NCBI RefSeq assembly: GCF_004785955.1 | Contig: NZ_SJER01000005.1 | Span: 124,001-188,000, forward strand | Length of the DNA: 64,000 bases | Direction of reading: 5' to 3' | From: Halostella litorea | GTDB taxonomy: Archaea; Halobacteriota; Halobacteria; Halobacteriales; Natronoarchaeaceae | Shown here: positions 26,011 through 34,644 of the stretch, one piece after another | How positions within the stretch are numbered: position 1 is the first letter of the stretch | How the letters are laid out: each line of letters starts with the position of its first letter | Translations under genes and position numbers: made by a program | Notes under the pieces: model-generated | Seen by the model: the letters and a program-made list of their open reading frames with translations, nothing else | What the model was told of the DNA's origin: nothing | Databases searched by the model: none

Positions 26011-27613
26011 CGTACCCCTCCTGGGAGATGATGACGAGGATCGAAGCCGCCGAGATAGCGACGAGCACCAGCGCCGGCACGGCGGCGTCGCCGTAGTAGC
26101 CGTCCTCCTGCATCTGCCAGATGTAGGTGACCAGGGTTTTGTAACCTTGCGGTCGCAGCATCAGCGTCGCCGGCAGTTCCTTCATCGTCGTCAGGAACAC
26201 GAGCGCCGCGCCCCCGAGCAGGCCGGGCGCGGCAAGCGGCAGCGTCACCGCGCGGAACGCGCCGACGGAACTGCGGCCCAGCGTCCGGGCGGCCTCCGGA
26301 AGCGCCGGGTTGATCTGGAGGAAGGAGGCCCGCGTGGACCCGACGGACTGCGGGAGAAAGCGGACGACGTACGCGAAGATGAGCAGCGGGAGCGTCAGGT
26401 AGAGGTCGGGCACCACGTTGATCCCGACGAACACGAGTGCCAGCCCCATCACGACGCCGGGCACGGCGTAGCCGACGTACGTGACGCGCTCGAACAGGTC
26501 GCCGAGGCCCGTGTCGTGCCGGGCCGACAGGTACGCGACCGGCAGGCCGAGCACCGTCGCCACGAGCGCCGCCGCCAGCGACACGTCGACGGAGTGGGCC
26601 ACGTACTCCAGTTCGAACGGGACGCCGCTCCCGGTCGCGCCGCCCCGCACAAGCCAGAGACAGAGCGTACCGATCGGCACGACCAGCGCGAACCCGACGA
26701 CCAGCGCCGGCGCGAGGACGGCGGGCCAGCGCCAGCGGCCCAGGCGGACGCGGGTCGCCGTGTGGCCGCCGCCGCCCGAGCCGTGGAGCGTGTCGTCGCC
26801 CCGGAGCCGGGACTCGACGGCGAGGATGAGCACGGTGACCGCGAGCAACTGGAGCGACAGCGTCGCGGCGAACTCGGCGCTGTCGGCCCACCGCGTGTAG
26901 ATGATCCGGGTGAACACGGAGTAGCGCATGATCTGGGGCGTACCGAAGTCCGAGAGGGTGTACAGCGCGGTGAGCAGCGACCCGGCGGCGACGGCCGGCC
27001 GGATCTGCGGGACCACGACCCGCTTGAACGCCTCCCAGCGGGTGTGCCGAAGCGTCCGGGCGGCGTCGACGAGGCTCGTATCGAGCGTCTTCAGCGACGC
27101 CCGGGTCGTGATGTACACGTAGGGGTAGGTGTACAGCGTCAGCACCAGCACCGTCCCCCACAGCCCGTAGATGCCGGGCAGCGAGTCGACGCCCAGCGGC
27201 GCGAGCAGCGACTGCACCTCCCCCTGGGGGGAAAACACCGAGACGAACGCGAACGCGCCGATGTAGCTCGGGATGACGAGCGGCAGCATCACCGCGACGG
27301 TCCAGAACCGCCGCCCCGGCAGGTCCGTCCGGACGGTCAGGTACGCCAGCGGCACCGAGATGAGTATCGACGCGCCGGTGACGCAGGCGACGAGGATGAC
27401 GCTGTTGATCAGGATCTGTACGGAGGCTGGTTCGACGAGCAGCGCGAGCGGTTCGGCGACGCCGGAGCGAAACGCCGTCTCGACGAGCCAGTACAGCGGC
27501 AGCACCGACGCCGCGGCGACCGCGCCGCTGAGCAGGGTGAGCCCGACGGGGTAGGAACCGCCGTCCGCGTCGGTGGCGTCGTCGGTCGCGGTGGTCCCCT
27601 GGTCGACCGCCAT
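26000..27613 (-). CDS. iron(III)-type ABC transporter permease, fused two-module
   Basis: This 537-residue membrane protein has two homologous halves of about six helices each, as in FbpB/SfuB. Each half carries an EAA-type loop for the ATPase: VDAARTLRHTRWEAFKRVVVPQIRP and EAARTLGRSSVGAFRAVTLPLAAPG. It forms the whole pore and imports ferric iron, or possibly thiamine-like substrates, together with its neighbours. It lies 7 bp downstream of the binding-protein gene and overlaps the ATPase gene, so one transcript is likely. Confidence 0.92.
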   Translation of the reverse strand: MAVDQGTTATDDATDADGGSYPVGLTLLSGAVAAASVLPLYWLVETAFRSGVAEPLALLVEPASVQILINSVILVACVTGASILISVPLAYLTVRTDLPGRRFWTVAVMLPLVIPSYIGAFAFVSVFSPQGEVQSLLAPLGVDSLPGIYGLWGTVLVLTLYTYPYVYITTRASLKTLDTSLVDAARTLRHTRWEAFKRVVVPQIRPAVAAGSLLTALYTLSDFGTPQIMRYSVFTRIIYTRWADSAEFAATLSLQLLAVTVLILAVESRLRGDDTLHGSGGGGHTATRVRLGRWRWPAVLAPALVVGFALVVPIGTLCLWLVRGGATGSGVPFELEYVAHSVDVSLAAALVATVLGLPVAYLSARHDTGLGDLFERVTYVGYAVPGVVMGLALVFVGINVVPDLYLTLPLLIFAYVVRFLPQSVGSTRASFLQINPALPEAARTLGRSSVGAFRAVTLPLAAPGLLGGAALVFLTTMKELPATLMLRPQGYKTLVTYIWQMQEDGYYGDAAVPALVLVAISAASILVIISQEGYDVK

Positions 27614-27620
27614 GGCGGCG

Positions 27621-28769
27621 TTAGACGTCGATTCCGGCGTCTCGCATCAGTTCGAGCGTCGGGCCGATGTCGGAGAGCTTGGTCAGGTCCAGGTCCGGCG
27701 AGTCGAGTTCGTCGACCGTCGGGAGCTCCCCGACGGGTTCGACCTCCGGAATGAGCGGGTACTCGAAGGTCGTAGTCGCGAAGTACTCCTGGGCCTCGGC
27801 CGAGAGCAGGTGGCGCACGAAGTTGGCGGCCAGGTCCTGCTGGTCGCTCGCGCTCACGACCGCTGCTCCGGCGACGTTGAAGATCGCGCCGGCGTCGCCC
27901 TCGGTAAACGCCGTGGCGATCGGCGGGTCGTCGCGGTTGTCGACGACACGCTGGATGTAGTAGTGGTTCGTAAAGCCCGCGCCGAGTTCGCCGTCGGCGA
28001 TGCGGCGCGCGACCGTGAACTCGTCGGAGTACGGCTCGATCCCCTGGTCGAGCATCCCCTCCAGCCACGACTGCGTGGCGTCCTCGCCCTCGAGGATCCG
28101 CATCGCCGTGACGAACGCCTGGAACGAGCCGTACGAGGGGGCCCACCCCATCACGTCCTCGAACCGGTCGGCGTCGGGGAAGGCGCCGATGTCGCTTGGG
28201 ATGTCGTCCTCGGAGAACTGGTTCGTGTTGTACGGGATGGTCCGCGCGCGGCCGGAGGTGCCGACCCACTCGTTGTCGTCGTCGCGGTAGGCCGAGTCGA
28301 CCATCGTGGCCACCTCGTCGGGCAGCGTCGCCGCGAGCCCCTCGTCGGCGAGGACGCCGAGCGCCCCGGAGTTGACGGAGAAGAACACGTCGGCCGGGCT
28401 GGCCTCGCCCTCCTCGCTGAGCTGGTTGACCAGGTCCGTGGAGCTGTTGTACCGGGGCTCGATCTCGAAGTCGTCGTAGAGGTTCTCGATGTAGCTGACG
28501 AGTTCGCCGACGAGCGGTTCGCCGCGCCCGGAGTACAGCGAGAGGGTCCCGCTCAGGTCGGGCATCTCCGCCATGGGCGTGCCGCCGGGCGGGTCCCGCC
28601 CCTCCCGGCCGGAGCCGATCAGGCCCGGGCCGTCGCCGCCGCCGTCGTCCTCGTCGCCCGAGAACGCGTCCAGCACCGCGCTACAGCCGGCAGTAGAAGC
28701 GATGCCAGCGGCACCCGTCGCCGCGAGAAAGCGTCGCCGAGTCGAGGGGGATCCGTCGTCTTCGCTCAT
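27621..28769 (-). CDS. iron(III)-type ABC transporter substrate-binding lipoprotein
   Basis: This 382-residue protein has a Tat signal (TRRRFLAATGAAGIAS) with lipobox TAGC, so it is lipid-anchored outside the cell. The mature part matches ferric-binding proteins: LSGTLSLYSGRGEPLVGELVSYIE, ADVFFSVNSGALGVLADEGL, and conserved Tyr/Asn sites such as TIPYNTNQF. A palindromic operator lies 8-23 bp before its ATG, between it and a TATA-like GTATAAGTG. This suggests iron-repressed expression. Confidence 0.92.
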   Translation of the reverse strand: MSEDDGSPSTRRRFLAATGAAGIASTAGCSAVLDAFSGDEDDGGGDGPGLIGSGREGRDPPGGTPMAEMPDLSGTLSLYSGRGEPLVGELVSYIENLYDDFEIEPRYNSSTDLVNQLSEEGEASPADVFFSVNSGALGVLADEGLAATLPDEVATMVDSAYRDDDNEWVGTSGRARTIPYNTNQFSEDDIPSDIGAFPDADRFEDVMGWAPSYGSFQAFVTAMRILEGEDATQSWLEGMLDQGIEPYSDEFTVARRIADGELGAGFTNHYYIQRVVDNRDDPPIATAFTEGDAGAIFNVAGAAVVSASDQQDLAANFVRHLLSAEAQEYFATTTFEYPLIPEVEPVGELPTVDELDSPDLDLTKLSDIGPTLELMRDAGIDV

Positions 28770-28776
28770 ACCTTGA

Positions 28777-28792
28777 TTTAGGCCTGCCTAAA
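28777..28792. promoter_or_regulatory. DtxR/IdeR-like palindromic operator (site 1)
   Basis: The perfect 7-2-7 palindrome TTTAGGC-CT-GCCTAAA lies immediately upstream of the iron-binding-protein gene. Read on the minus strand, a TATA-like GTATAAGTG (about 28797-28805) precedes it, so the palindrome covers the likely transcription start. The sequence resembles DtxR/IdeR boxes. Haloarchaea have DtxR-family iron regulators, so iron-dependent repression is inferred. Confidence 0.75.
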
Positions 28793-28811
28793 ACACTTAT
28801 ACCTGCCGATA

Positions 28812-29981
28812 TCAGTCGTCCGCGGCGGCCACCTGTGGCCGGGTCGCGACGCCGTCGAGTTCGTCGAGACAGGCCAGCCAGTCGTGCATGTACTCCCCGA
28901 CGTGGGCGAAGAACTCGCCGTTCTCGTAGGCCGACCAGTCGCCCTCGGCGAGCGCGGTCGCCATCGCCTCGAAGACGCCGGCGTAGGAGTCCGCGTCGCC
29001 GCCAACCTCGTCGACGACGCGCCAGAGGTGCTCGTTCAGTTCGAGGCCGGGCACCTCGTTGTGCAGGTCGTCGAACGTCGAGCGCGGGGCCTTGTTGTGC
29101 TCGCACAGCGGCGCACCGTTGTAGATGCGCTTGCCGAGCACGTCGCAGGCGCGCTTGAGGAACACGCCGCTCCAGATGTCGTCGAACCGGCCGACGTCCC
29201 ACGGGTTCTCGTCCATCGGGCACTGGTAGAACGCGGGGATCACCTCGCGGCGGAACGCGAGGTTCATCGAGCAGACGGTGAGGTAGTTGCCCCGCTCGGC
29301 GACGAAGTCGCCGTCGTAGTCGTCGGCGCTCGTCCGCGTCTGGGCCTGCCCCTGCAGGTCGCCGTCCATCAGGATACGGACGGCGTCGAGGTCGGGCACG
29401 TTCGTCCAGAGCCCCTGCGAGGCGACGACGTCGCCGGCCGCCACCTCGGCGGTGTCGGTTTCGACCGTCTCGCCCATCGCGGAGTAGGGGTAGCCGCGCG
29501 GGTAGAGGCCGTGTTCCTCGGCGTTCTGGTAGAGGACGTTCACCCAGTTCTCGTCGGAGGCGACGGACTCCACCTCGCCCGCGAACGCCAGGTTCGCCAT
29601 GTGGCGGCCGAAGAAGTCGTACTCCTCGTGGGGGAGCGTGTCGTCGTCGATGAAGACGCCGTAGTCGAAGTCGCCGGCCCACATGTACAGCAGGCCGAAG
29701 CTCGTTTCGGCGTGGCTCGCGGCCGGCACGACGTGGGCGTACTCGCTCACGCCGCGGGCCTCGTACCACTCCTCGCGGCGGCTCCCGTCGAATACCTCGC
29801 CGGAGACGCCCTCCTCGTCGAGCATCGCGCGCATCTCGTCGGTGTCACAGAAGTCCTCGGTCACCAGCACGACGTGGAGCCGGTCCAGGTCGAAGCCGTG
29901 CTCGCGGGCGTTGTCGAAGTACGACCGCATACACCCGTACTCGCGGATGGTCGGAACGATAACGCAGATGTCGCCGCTCAT
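28812..29981 (-). CDS. reversibly glycosylated polypeptide / UDP-arabinopyranose mutase-like protein
   Basis: This 389-residue protein resembles the plant RGP/UAM family (GT75) throughout. Shared-type segments are IVPTIRE, the metal-binding FIDDDTLPHEEYD, GYPYSAMGE, QGLWTNVPDLDA, CSMNLAFRREVIPAF, GRFDDIWSGVFLKRACDVLG and the EHNKAP region. Known relatives interconvert UDP-arabinose forms or self-glycosylate; here the nucleotide sugar is unknown. It begins an iron-transporter gene run and has its own copy of the palindromic operator overlapping its promoter. It is soluble, with no signal peptide. Confidence 0.8.
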   Translation of the reverse strand: MSGDICVIVPTIREYGCMRSYFDNAREHGFDLDRLHVVLVTEDFCDTDEMRAMLDEEGVSGEVFDGSRREEWYEARGVSEYAHVVPAASHAETSFGLLYMWAGDFDYGVFIDDDTLPHEEYDFFGRHMANLAFAGEVESVASDENWVNVLYQNAEEHGLYPRGYPYSAMGETVETDTAEVAAGDVVASQGLWTNVPDLDAVRILMDGDLQGQAQTRTSADDYDGDFVAERGNYLTVCSMNLAFRREVIPAFYQCPMDENPWDVGRFDDIWSGVFLKRACDVLGKRIYNGAPLCEHNKAPRSTFDDLHNEVPGLELNEHLWRVVDEVGGDADSYAGVFEAMATALAEGDWSAYENGEFFAHVGEYMHDWLACLDELDGVATRPQVAAADD

Positions 29982-30000
29982 TGTTCGGTGCCCGGACCTA

Positions 30001-30016
30001 TTTAGGCGAGCCTAAA
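30001..30016. promoter_or_regulatory. DtxR/IdeR-like palindromic operator (site 2)
   Basis: TTTAGGC-GA-GCCTAAA has the same 7-bp arms and 2-bp spacer as site 1 and lies 19 bp ahead of the ATG at 29981. On the minus strand it overlaps the A/T-rich TTATTTTA that is the likely TATA box, so binding should block transcription of the RGP-like gene. Confidence 0.75.
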
Positions 30017-30085
30017 ATAACTGCCTATCCCGCGCTGTCCCGCCCGAACCGGGAAAATCGCCCGACTCGCCGGCCGTCACGCCGG

Positions 30086-30733
30086 TCACTCGCCGGGCAG
30101 GTCGTCGATCAGCACCACCGCCTCGCCCTCGACGACGACGCGGTCGGCGTCCTCGTCCGTGACCTCCGTCGAGAGGCGGAACTGGTCGTCGCCCAGGTCC
30201 TCGGTGACCTCGACCGTCGCGGTGACGCGGTCGCCGACCGACACCGGCGCGGCGAACTCCAGGTCCTGGGACAGGTAGATCGTCAGCCCCGGGAGCCGCG
30301 CCAGCGCCGCGCTGATCAGCCCCGAGACGAGCGTCCCGTGGGCGATCCGGCCGCCGAAGCGCGTGGTCTCGGCGAACGCCTCGTCCAGGTGGAGGCGGTT
30401 GGTGTCGCCGCTGGCCCGCGCGAAGTCGCGGACGTCCCCGTCGTCGACCGTCTTCGAGAAGCGCACCGAGTCCCCGACCGCTATCTCCTCGGAGCGCTCG
30501 ACGGAGCGCTCGAAGGTCCAGTCGTCCTCCTCGTAGTCCAGCGAGGGGATCGACGGCTCGCGTCGGTTGACCTCCCCGTCGCCGGCGTCGGCCGACTCGA
30601 CCTCGCCGTCGAACGCCGACAGCGCCGCGCTGTTTGCCGCCGTCGCGCTCCTGATGAACGACCCCGTCATCCGCGCCCACGCGTTCGTCATTGCCGACAT
30701 CGGCGTCGCCGTCTCCCGCGAGTGCTCACTCAT
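30086..30733 (-). CDS. MaoC-like (R)-enoyl-CoA hydratase, PhaJ-type
   Basis: This 215-residue protein has a helical N-terminal extension of about 90 residues followed by a hot-dog fold hydratase domain. The catalytic motif FARASGDTNRLHLDEAFAETTRFGGRIAHG carries the Asp and His of R-specific enoyl-CoA hydratases. It is divergent from phaR and next to the PHA operon, so it likely supplies (R)-3-hydroxyacyl-CoA from beta-oxidation. ATG 30733 (MSEHSRE) is preferred over the GTG two codons earlier. Confidence 0.88.
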   Translation of the reverse strand: MSEHSRETATPMSAMTNAWARMTGSFIRSATAANSAALSAFDGEVESADAGDGEVNRREPSIPSLDYEEDDWTFERSVERSEEIAVGDSVRFSKTVDDGDVRDFARASGDTNRLHLDEAFAETTRFGGRIAHGTLVSGLISAALARLPGLTIYLSQDLEFAAPVSVGDRVTATVEVTEDLGDDQFRLSTEVTDEDADRVVVEGEAVVLIDDLPGE

Positions 30734-30910
30734 GAACACTCGGCTTTGGCGGTAGACCCCTATGACTTCTTTGGCTGTTCACCCCCGTAGCGGGTACTTG
30801 CCCGCCGGTCCGGCCCGGAACCGGCGGCCGCTCCGCGGTTCGACCGGGTCGCGTCCGGGCCTTCCGATCCTTCCTATGTCATTGAATGGTAGCAGATGGT
30901 ATTCAGCGGA

Positions 30911-30919
30911 ACACTTATC
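30911..30919 (+). promoter_or_regulatory. probable phaR-phaP promoter (TATA region)
   Basis: The A/T-rich ACACTTATC lies about 30 bases before the ATG of phaR at 30945, the usual TATA-to-start spacing for a leaderless transcript. No ribosome-binding site precedes the ATG. Confidence 0.5.
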
Positions 30920-30944
30920 CGTTCCGGGGTGGTATACTGTATCG

Positions 30945-31268
30945 ATGACGGAGGACGACGACCGCGGTGGGATGCCGTGGACGCCAGCGGATTTCGCACG
31001 CCAGCTTCAGGCGGCCAGCGAGGACGCCGTCGAGTCCCAGCAGGAACTGTTCGAGCAGTTCCTCTCGGCCAACGCCGGGGGGATGGACGAGCTGTCCAAG
31101 CTCGGTCCCATGAGCATGGGCACCGCGACGTTCAAGACCCGCGTGCAAAGCGGCGGCCGCATCAGCATCCCCGACGCGGAGCGCGAGGCCCTCGACATCC
31201 AGGAGGGCGACATCGTGCAGACCGTCGTCGTCCCCGTGAAACGCAACAGAAGTGATTCCGATGAGTGA
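30945..31268 (+). CDS. phaR: AbrB-type PHA regulator PhaR
   Basis: This 107-residue protein has an acidic helical N-terminus. Its C-terminal AbrB/SpoVT swapped-hairpin domain is FKTRVQSGGRISIPDAEREALDIQEGDIVQTVVVPV. Haloarchaeal PHA operons carry such a regulator ahead of phasin PhaP, and it is known there to control phaRP expression. Its stop overlaps the phaP start by 8 bp, so the two genes are translationally coupled. Confidence 0.85.
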   Translation: MTEDDDRGGMPWTPADFARQLQAASEDAVESQQELFEQFLSANAGGMDELSKLGPMSMGTATFKTRVQSGGRISIPDAEREALDIQEGDIVQTVVVPVKRNRSDSDE

Positions 31269-31734
31269 CACCACCAACCCCATCACGACCGCATTCGAGT
31301 TCCAGCGCACCGCCGTCGAACAGACCCAGAAGGCCACCCACGACGCCCTGTCGGCCCAGAAGGCCGCCGTCGAGACGCTCGCCGAGAGCGTCGAGACGGT
31401 CAAGACCATGCAGGCCCAGACCGCCGAGATGAGCCAGGAGGCCGCCCACGCCTACCTCGACGCCCTCGAGAGCACCCTGCCCGAGGACGCCGCGGACTTC
31501 TCGGAGCTCCGCGAGGCCGTCGACGACGGCTTCGAGAGCGCCGACGAGTTCCAGGCCGACGCCTGGGAGGCGCTCGACGAGGTCATCGACGAGAACGTCG
31601 CCGCCTTCGACGAGTACGCCGACAACTACGTCGACGCCGTCGACACCGCGTTCGACAGCTTCCTCGACGCCCACGAGCAGGTCGAGGGGACCGTCGAGAG
31701 CGCCGCCGACGAGTTCGACGCCGCGGCGAACTGA
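31261..31734 (+). CDS. phaP: PHA granule-associated phasin PhaP
   Basis: This 157-residue, almost entirely helical and Ala/Glu-rich protein contains FEFQRTAVEQTQKATHDALSAQKAAVETLAE heptad-like repeats. That is typical of phasins that coat polyhydroxyalkanoate granules. It has no signal or membrane segment. It lies inside the phaRPEC cluster and overlaps phaR by 8 bp. A short T-rich run (ctttttc, about 31741-31747) follows its stop and may end some transcripts or act as the phaE promoter. Confidence 0.88.
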   Translation: MSDTTNPITTAFEFQRTAVEQTQKATHDALSAQKAAVETLAESVETVKTMQAQTAEMSQEAAHAYLDALESTLPEDAADFSELREAVDDGFESADEFQADAWEALDEVIDENVAAFDEYADNYVDAVDTAFDSFLDAHEQVEGTVESAADEFDAAAN

Positions 31735-31772
31735 GGCTACCTTTTTCAGGTCACGAACCCATTCTTTCCACA

Positions 31773-32324
31773 ATGACGGATTCACACACACCGAGCGCGA
31801 CCGCCGAGGGCTGGAACCAGTTCGTCGAACAGATGAACCAGCAGTTCATGGACGCCTTCGAACAGAACGTCGAGGCCCAGGCCGAGTTCGTCGAGTCCTG
31901 GACCGAGACGATGGAGGCGAGCGTCGACGACGACGAGATGTCCGAGGGCGTCAAGGGCTACGCCCGCGCCTACGAGGCGTGGATGGACGCCGCCCAGCGG
32001 ATGGTCGACCGCGTCAACGACGCCGCGCAAGGCGAGGAAGTCGAGGTCGAGGAGTTCCGCGACATCTGGCTCAACACCGCCAACGAGGCGTTCAAGGAGG
32101 CGATGAGCACGACGGCCTTCGCCGCCGCCACCGGCGAGTCGGTGAGCGAGGCGCTCGACCTCCGCCAGCAGGCCGACGAGGTCGCCGAGTCGACGCTGCA
32201 CGACCTGGGCTTCGCCACCGAGGGTGACGTCGTCGAGATCGGCGAGCGGCTCGTCGAACTGGAGCGCCGCCAGCACGCCGTCGAGGGGAAGCTGGACCGG
32301 ATCATCGAGGAACTCGAAGAATGA
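31773..32324 (+). CDS. phaE: PHA synthase subunit PhaE (class III)
   Basis: This 183-residue helical protein begins with [26 protein letters not shown] and contains [26 protein letters not shown]. It ends with a coiled coil ([28 protein letters not shown]) that likely binds PhaC. Haloarchaeal PhaE is required with PhaC for polymerisation. The stop overlaps the phaC start by 4 bp (ATGA), giving tight 1:1 coupling. Confidence 0.88.
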   Translation: MTDSHTPSATAEGWNQFVEQMNQQFMDAFEQNVEAQAEFVESWTETMEASVDDDEMSEGVKGYARAYEAWMDAAQRMVDRVNDAAQGEEVEVEEFRDIWLNTANEAFKEAMSTTAFAAATGESVSEALDLRQQADEVAESTLHDLGFATEGDVVEIGERLVELERRQHAVEGKLDRIIEELEE

Positions 32325-33691
32325 ACCCCTTCGCCGACGCGATCGACCTCCAGCGTCGCACCTGGGAGAACGCGGCGGAGATAGTCGAGAAGGCCGGTGC
32401 CGCGCCCGACGCCGGCGAGACGATCGCCGACGTGGAGGTCGGCCAGACCCCGAAGGAGGTCGTCTACGAGGAGAACAAGCTCCAGCTCTACCACTACGAG
32501 TCCCGGACCGAGGAGCAACACGACGTGCCGATCCTCATCGTGTACGCGCTGATAAACCGGCCGTACATCCTCGACCTCCAGCCGGACCGCTCGGTCGTCC
32601 AGACGCTGCTGGACAACGGGTTCGACGTGTACCTCATCGACTGGGGCGAGCCCTCGAAGCTGGACGCCTCGCTCACGCTCGACGACTACGTCAACCGCTA
32701 CATCGACAACTGCGTCGACGTGGTGCGCGAACGTTCCGGGCTGGACAGCATCAACGTGCTCGGCTACTGCATGGGCGGCACGATGAGCGTCATGTACTCG
32801 GCGCTCCATCCCGAGAAGGTCCGGAACCTCGGGCTGATGGCGGCCGGGCTCTGCTTCACCGGGGGCGGCGGCGTCCTCGAACTGTGGGGCGACGAGGCGT
32901 ACTACGACCCCGAGAAGGTCACGGAGACGTTCGACAACGTCCCCGCGGAGTTCCTAGACGTCGGCTTCGCGCTGATGGACCCCGTCGCCAACGGCGTGAC
33001 GAAGTACGTCCGCTTCTACGAGAACATGGAGGACGAGGACTTCGTCGAGAACTTCGCCCGCATGGAGGAGTGGCTCGGCGACGGCATCGACGTGGCCGGC
33101 GAGACGTACGTCGAGTTCCTCCGGGACATCTACCAGAAGAATAAGCTGTACGAGAACGAACTCGAACTCGGCGGGAAGCACGTCGACATCGGGAACCTGG
33201 AGATGCCGATCCTCCAGATCGTCGCGGAGTACGACCACCTCATCCCGCCAGAGGCGTCCAAGCCGTTCAACGACGTCGTCCCGAGCGACGACGTGACGAC
33301 GATGGAGGCCTCGACGGGCCACATCGGGATGTCCGTCTCCTCCAGTTCCCACGCGGAGCTGTGGCCGGACGTCTGCGAGTGGTTCGAGGAGCGCTCCGAC
33401 GTCGACGATTCCGACGCCGAGGATTCTGATTCCGACGATGAGGCGGCCGCAAACGCCGACTCATCCGAGGACACGGAGCCGGACGACTCCGACGCGACCG
33501 CCGACCGCGACCTGGAGGACATCGACGGGGTCGGCCCGTCGTACGCAGACCGCCTCCGGAGCGCCGGCGTCGACAGCGTCGCCGACCTCGCGGCCGCGAC
33601 CGCCGAGGACCTCGCGGACGACGCCGACGTGCCCGTCAGCGCTCTGGAGGACTGGATCGCGCAGGCGCGGTCGATAGTCGACGACAGCTAG
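32321..33691 (+). CDS. phaC: PHA synthase catalytic subunit PhaC (class III) with HhH tail
   Basis: This 456-residue alpha/beta hydrolase-fold polymerase has the nucleophile in the lipase-like box GYCMGG (Cys150), the catalytic Asp in [13 protein letters not shown] and the His in STGHIGMS. It joins (R)-3-hydroxyacyl-CoA units into polyester. After about residue 355 comes an Asp/Ser/Glu-rich linker. The final 60 residues form a helix-hairpin-helix-like domain ([28 protein letters not shown]). Long C-terminal extensions are known for haloarchaeal PhaC; the HhH character is notable. Confidence 0.93.
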   Translation: MNPFADAIDLQRRTWENAAEIVEKAGAAPDAGETIADVEVGQTPKEVVYEENKLQLYHYESRTEEQHDVPILIVYALINRPYILDLQPDRSVVQTLLDNGFDVYLIDWGEPSKLDASLTLDDYVNRYIDNCVDVVRERSGLDSINVLGYCMGGTMSVMYSALHPEKVRNLGLMAAGLCFTGGGGVLELWGDEAYYDPEKVTETFDNVPAEFLDVGFALMDPVANGVTKYVRFYENMEDEDFVENFARMEEWLGDGIDVAGETYVEFLRDIYQKNKLYENELELGGKHVDIGNLEMPILQIVAEYDHLIPPEASKPFNDVVPSDDVTTMEASTGHIGMSVSSSSHAELWPDVCEWFEERSDVDDSDAEDSDSDDEAAANADSSEDTEPDDSDATADRDLEDIDGVGPSYADRLRSAGVDSVADLAAATAEDLADDADVPVSALEDWIAQARSIVDDS

Positions 33692-33820
33692 GGCGGGCCG
33701 CTCCGGTGACCCGGCCACCGCCCCCGCCGGGGGAATCCTTATGCCGTGACTAGTTGAAAGTGCAACCAGATCCGGAACGGGTAGCCGGCGGACCGACCCG
33801 CGTCCGTTCCGGAACCAACC

Positions 33821-34564
33821 ATGAACATGGACGACCGCACCTGTCTGATCACGGGATCGGGGCGAGGCATCGGCCGCGGCATCGCGGAACACCTGGGCAG
33901 CGAAGGTGCGAACGTCGTCGTCAACTACCGCTCGTCGGAGTCGTCGGCGCTGGATGCCGTCGACGCCATCGAGGACGCCGGCGGTGACGCCATCGCCGCG
34001 CAGGCCGACGTGACCGACCGCGACGAGGTCGACGCGATGCGGGACCTGGTCCACGACGCCTTCGGCCCCGTCGACGTGCTCGTCAACAACGCCGGGATCA
34101 CGAAGGACACCCGTTTCACGAAGATGACCCGCGAGGAGTGGGACCAGGTGATGAACGTCAACCTCGGCGGGACGTTCAACTGCACGCAGGCGTTCTACGA
34201 CGACATCTGGAACGCCGACGAGGGCCGACTGATCAACATCTCCAGCATCGTCGGCAAGCAGGGCAACTTCGGGCAGGCCAACTACGCCACCGCCAAGTCC
34301 GGGCTCTTCGGCTTCACCCGCACGATGGCGCTGGAACTCGCCGACGGCGGCTCGACCGCCAACTGCGTCGCGCCGGGCTTTACCCGCACGGACATGCTCG
34401 AAACCGTCCCCGACAAGGTGCAAGAGCAGATCCTCGCGGAGATCCCGCTGGGCCGCTTCGCCGAGATCGAGGACATCGCCTGCACGGTGCGTTTCCTCGC
34501 CAGCGAACACTCCTCGTACATCACCGGCGAGGTGCTGGACATCAACGGCGGGATGGATCTGTAA
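33821..34564 (+). CDS. SDR-family 3-ketoacyl-CoA/ACP reductase, PhaB-like
   Basis: This 247-residue short-chain dehydrogenase has the NADP-binding motif TGSGRGIG, NNAG (in VLVNNAGITKD) and the catalytic Ser and YxxxK in ISSIVGKQGNFGQANYATAKS, ending VLDINGGMDL. Its position downstream of phaC makes it the likely acetoacetyl-CoA reductase feeding PHA synthesis. A role in general fatty-acid reduction cannot be excluded. ATG 33821 or 33827 may be used. It has its own 129-bp upstream region. Confidence 0.87.
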   Translation: MNMDDRTCLITGSGRGIGRGIAEHLGSEGANVVVNYRSSESSALDAVDAIEDAGGDAIAAQADVTDRDEVDAMRDLVHDAFGPVDVLVNNAGITKDTRFTKMTREEWDQVMNVNLGGTFNCTQAFYDDIWNADEGRLINISSIVGKQGNFGQANYATAKSGLFGFTRTMALELADGGSTANCVAPGFTRTDMLETVPDKVQEQILAEIPLGRFAEIEDIACTVRFLASEHSSYITGEVLDINGGMDL

Positions 34565-34566
34565 CG

Positions 34567-34638
34567 CGAGCTTTTGCGCTGCGTAGCGCGAAACACGGCG
34601 CTATCGCGCCGCGTTTCGCTTGACTCGGCAAAAGCTCG
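34567..34638. repeat. nested inverted repeat A (intergenic cruciform/hairpin)
   Basis: An outer 11-bp perfect inverted pair (CGAGCTTTTGC at 34567-34577 and its complement at 34628-34638) encloses an inner hairpin. The inner arms (34588-34601 and 34606-34619) match at 13 of 14 positions around a TATC loop. It directly follows the reductase stop and may act as a terminator or as a mobile palindromic repeat. Confidence 0.7.
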
Positions 34639-34644
34639 ACCAAA

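Noticed and set aside
25124-27754. An 876-codon plus-strand open frame
   Set aside because: It is antisense to the iron ABC permease and ATPase and has no recognisable domain.
30945-31268. Reading the AbrB-type protein as an antitoxin
   Set aside because: No toxin gene is adjacent; overlap with the phasin gene and the PHA context make PhaR the better call.
31741-31747. T-rich run after phaP as a definite terminator
   Set aside because: The run is short and lies where a phaE promoter element would also be, so it is only mentioned in the phaP entry.
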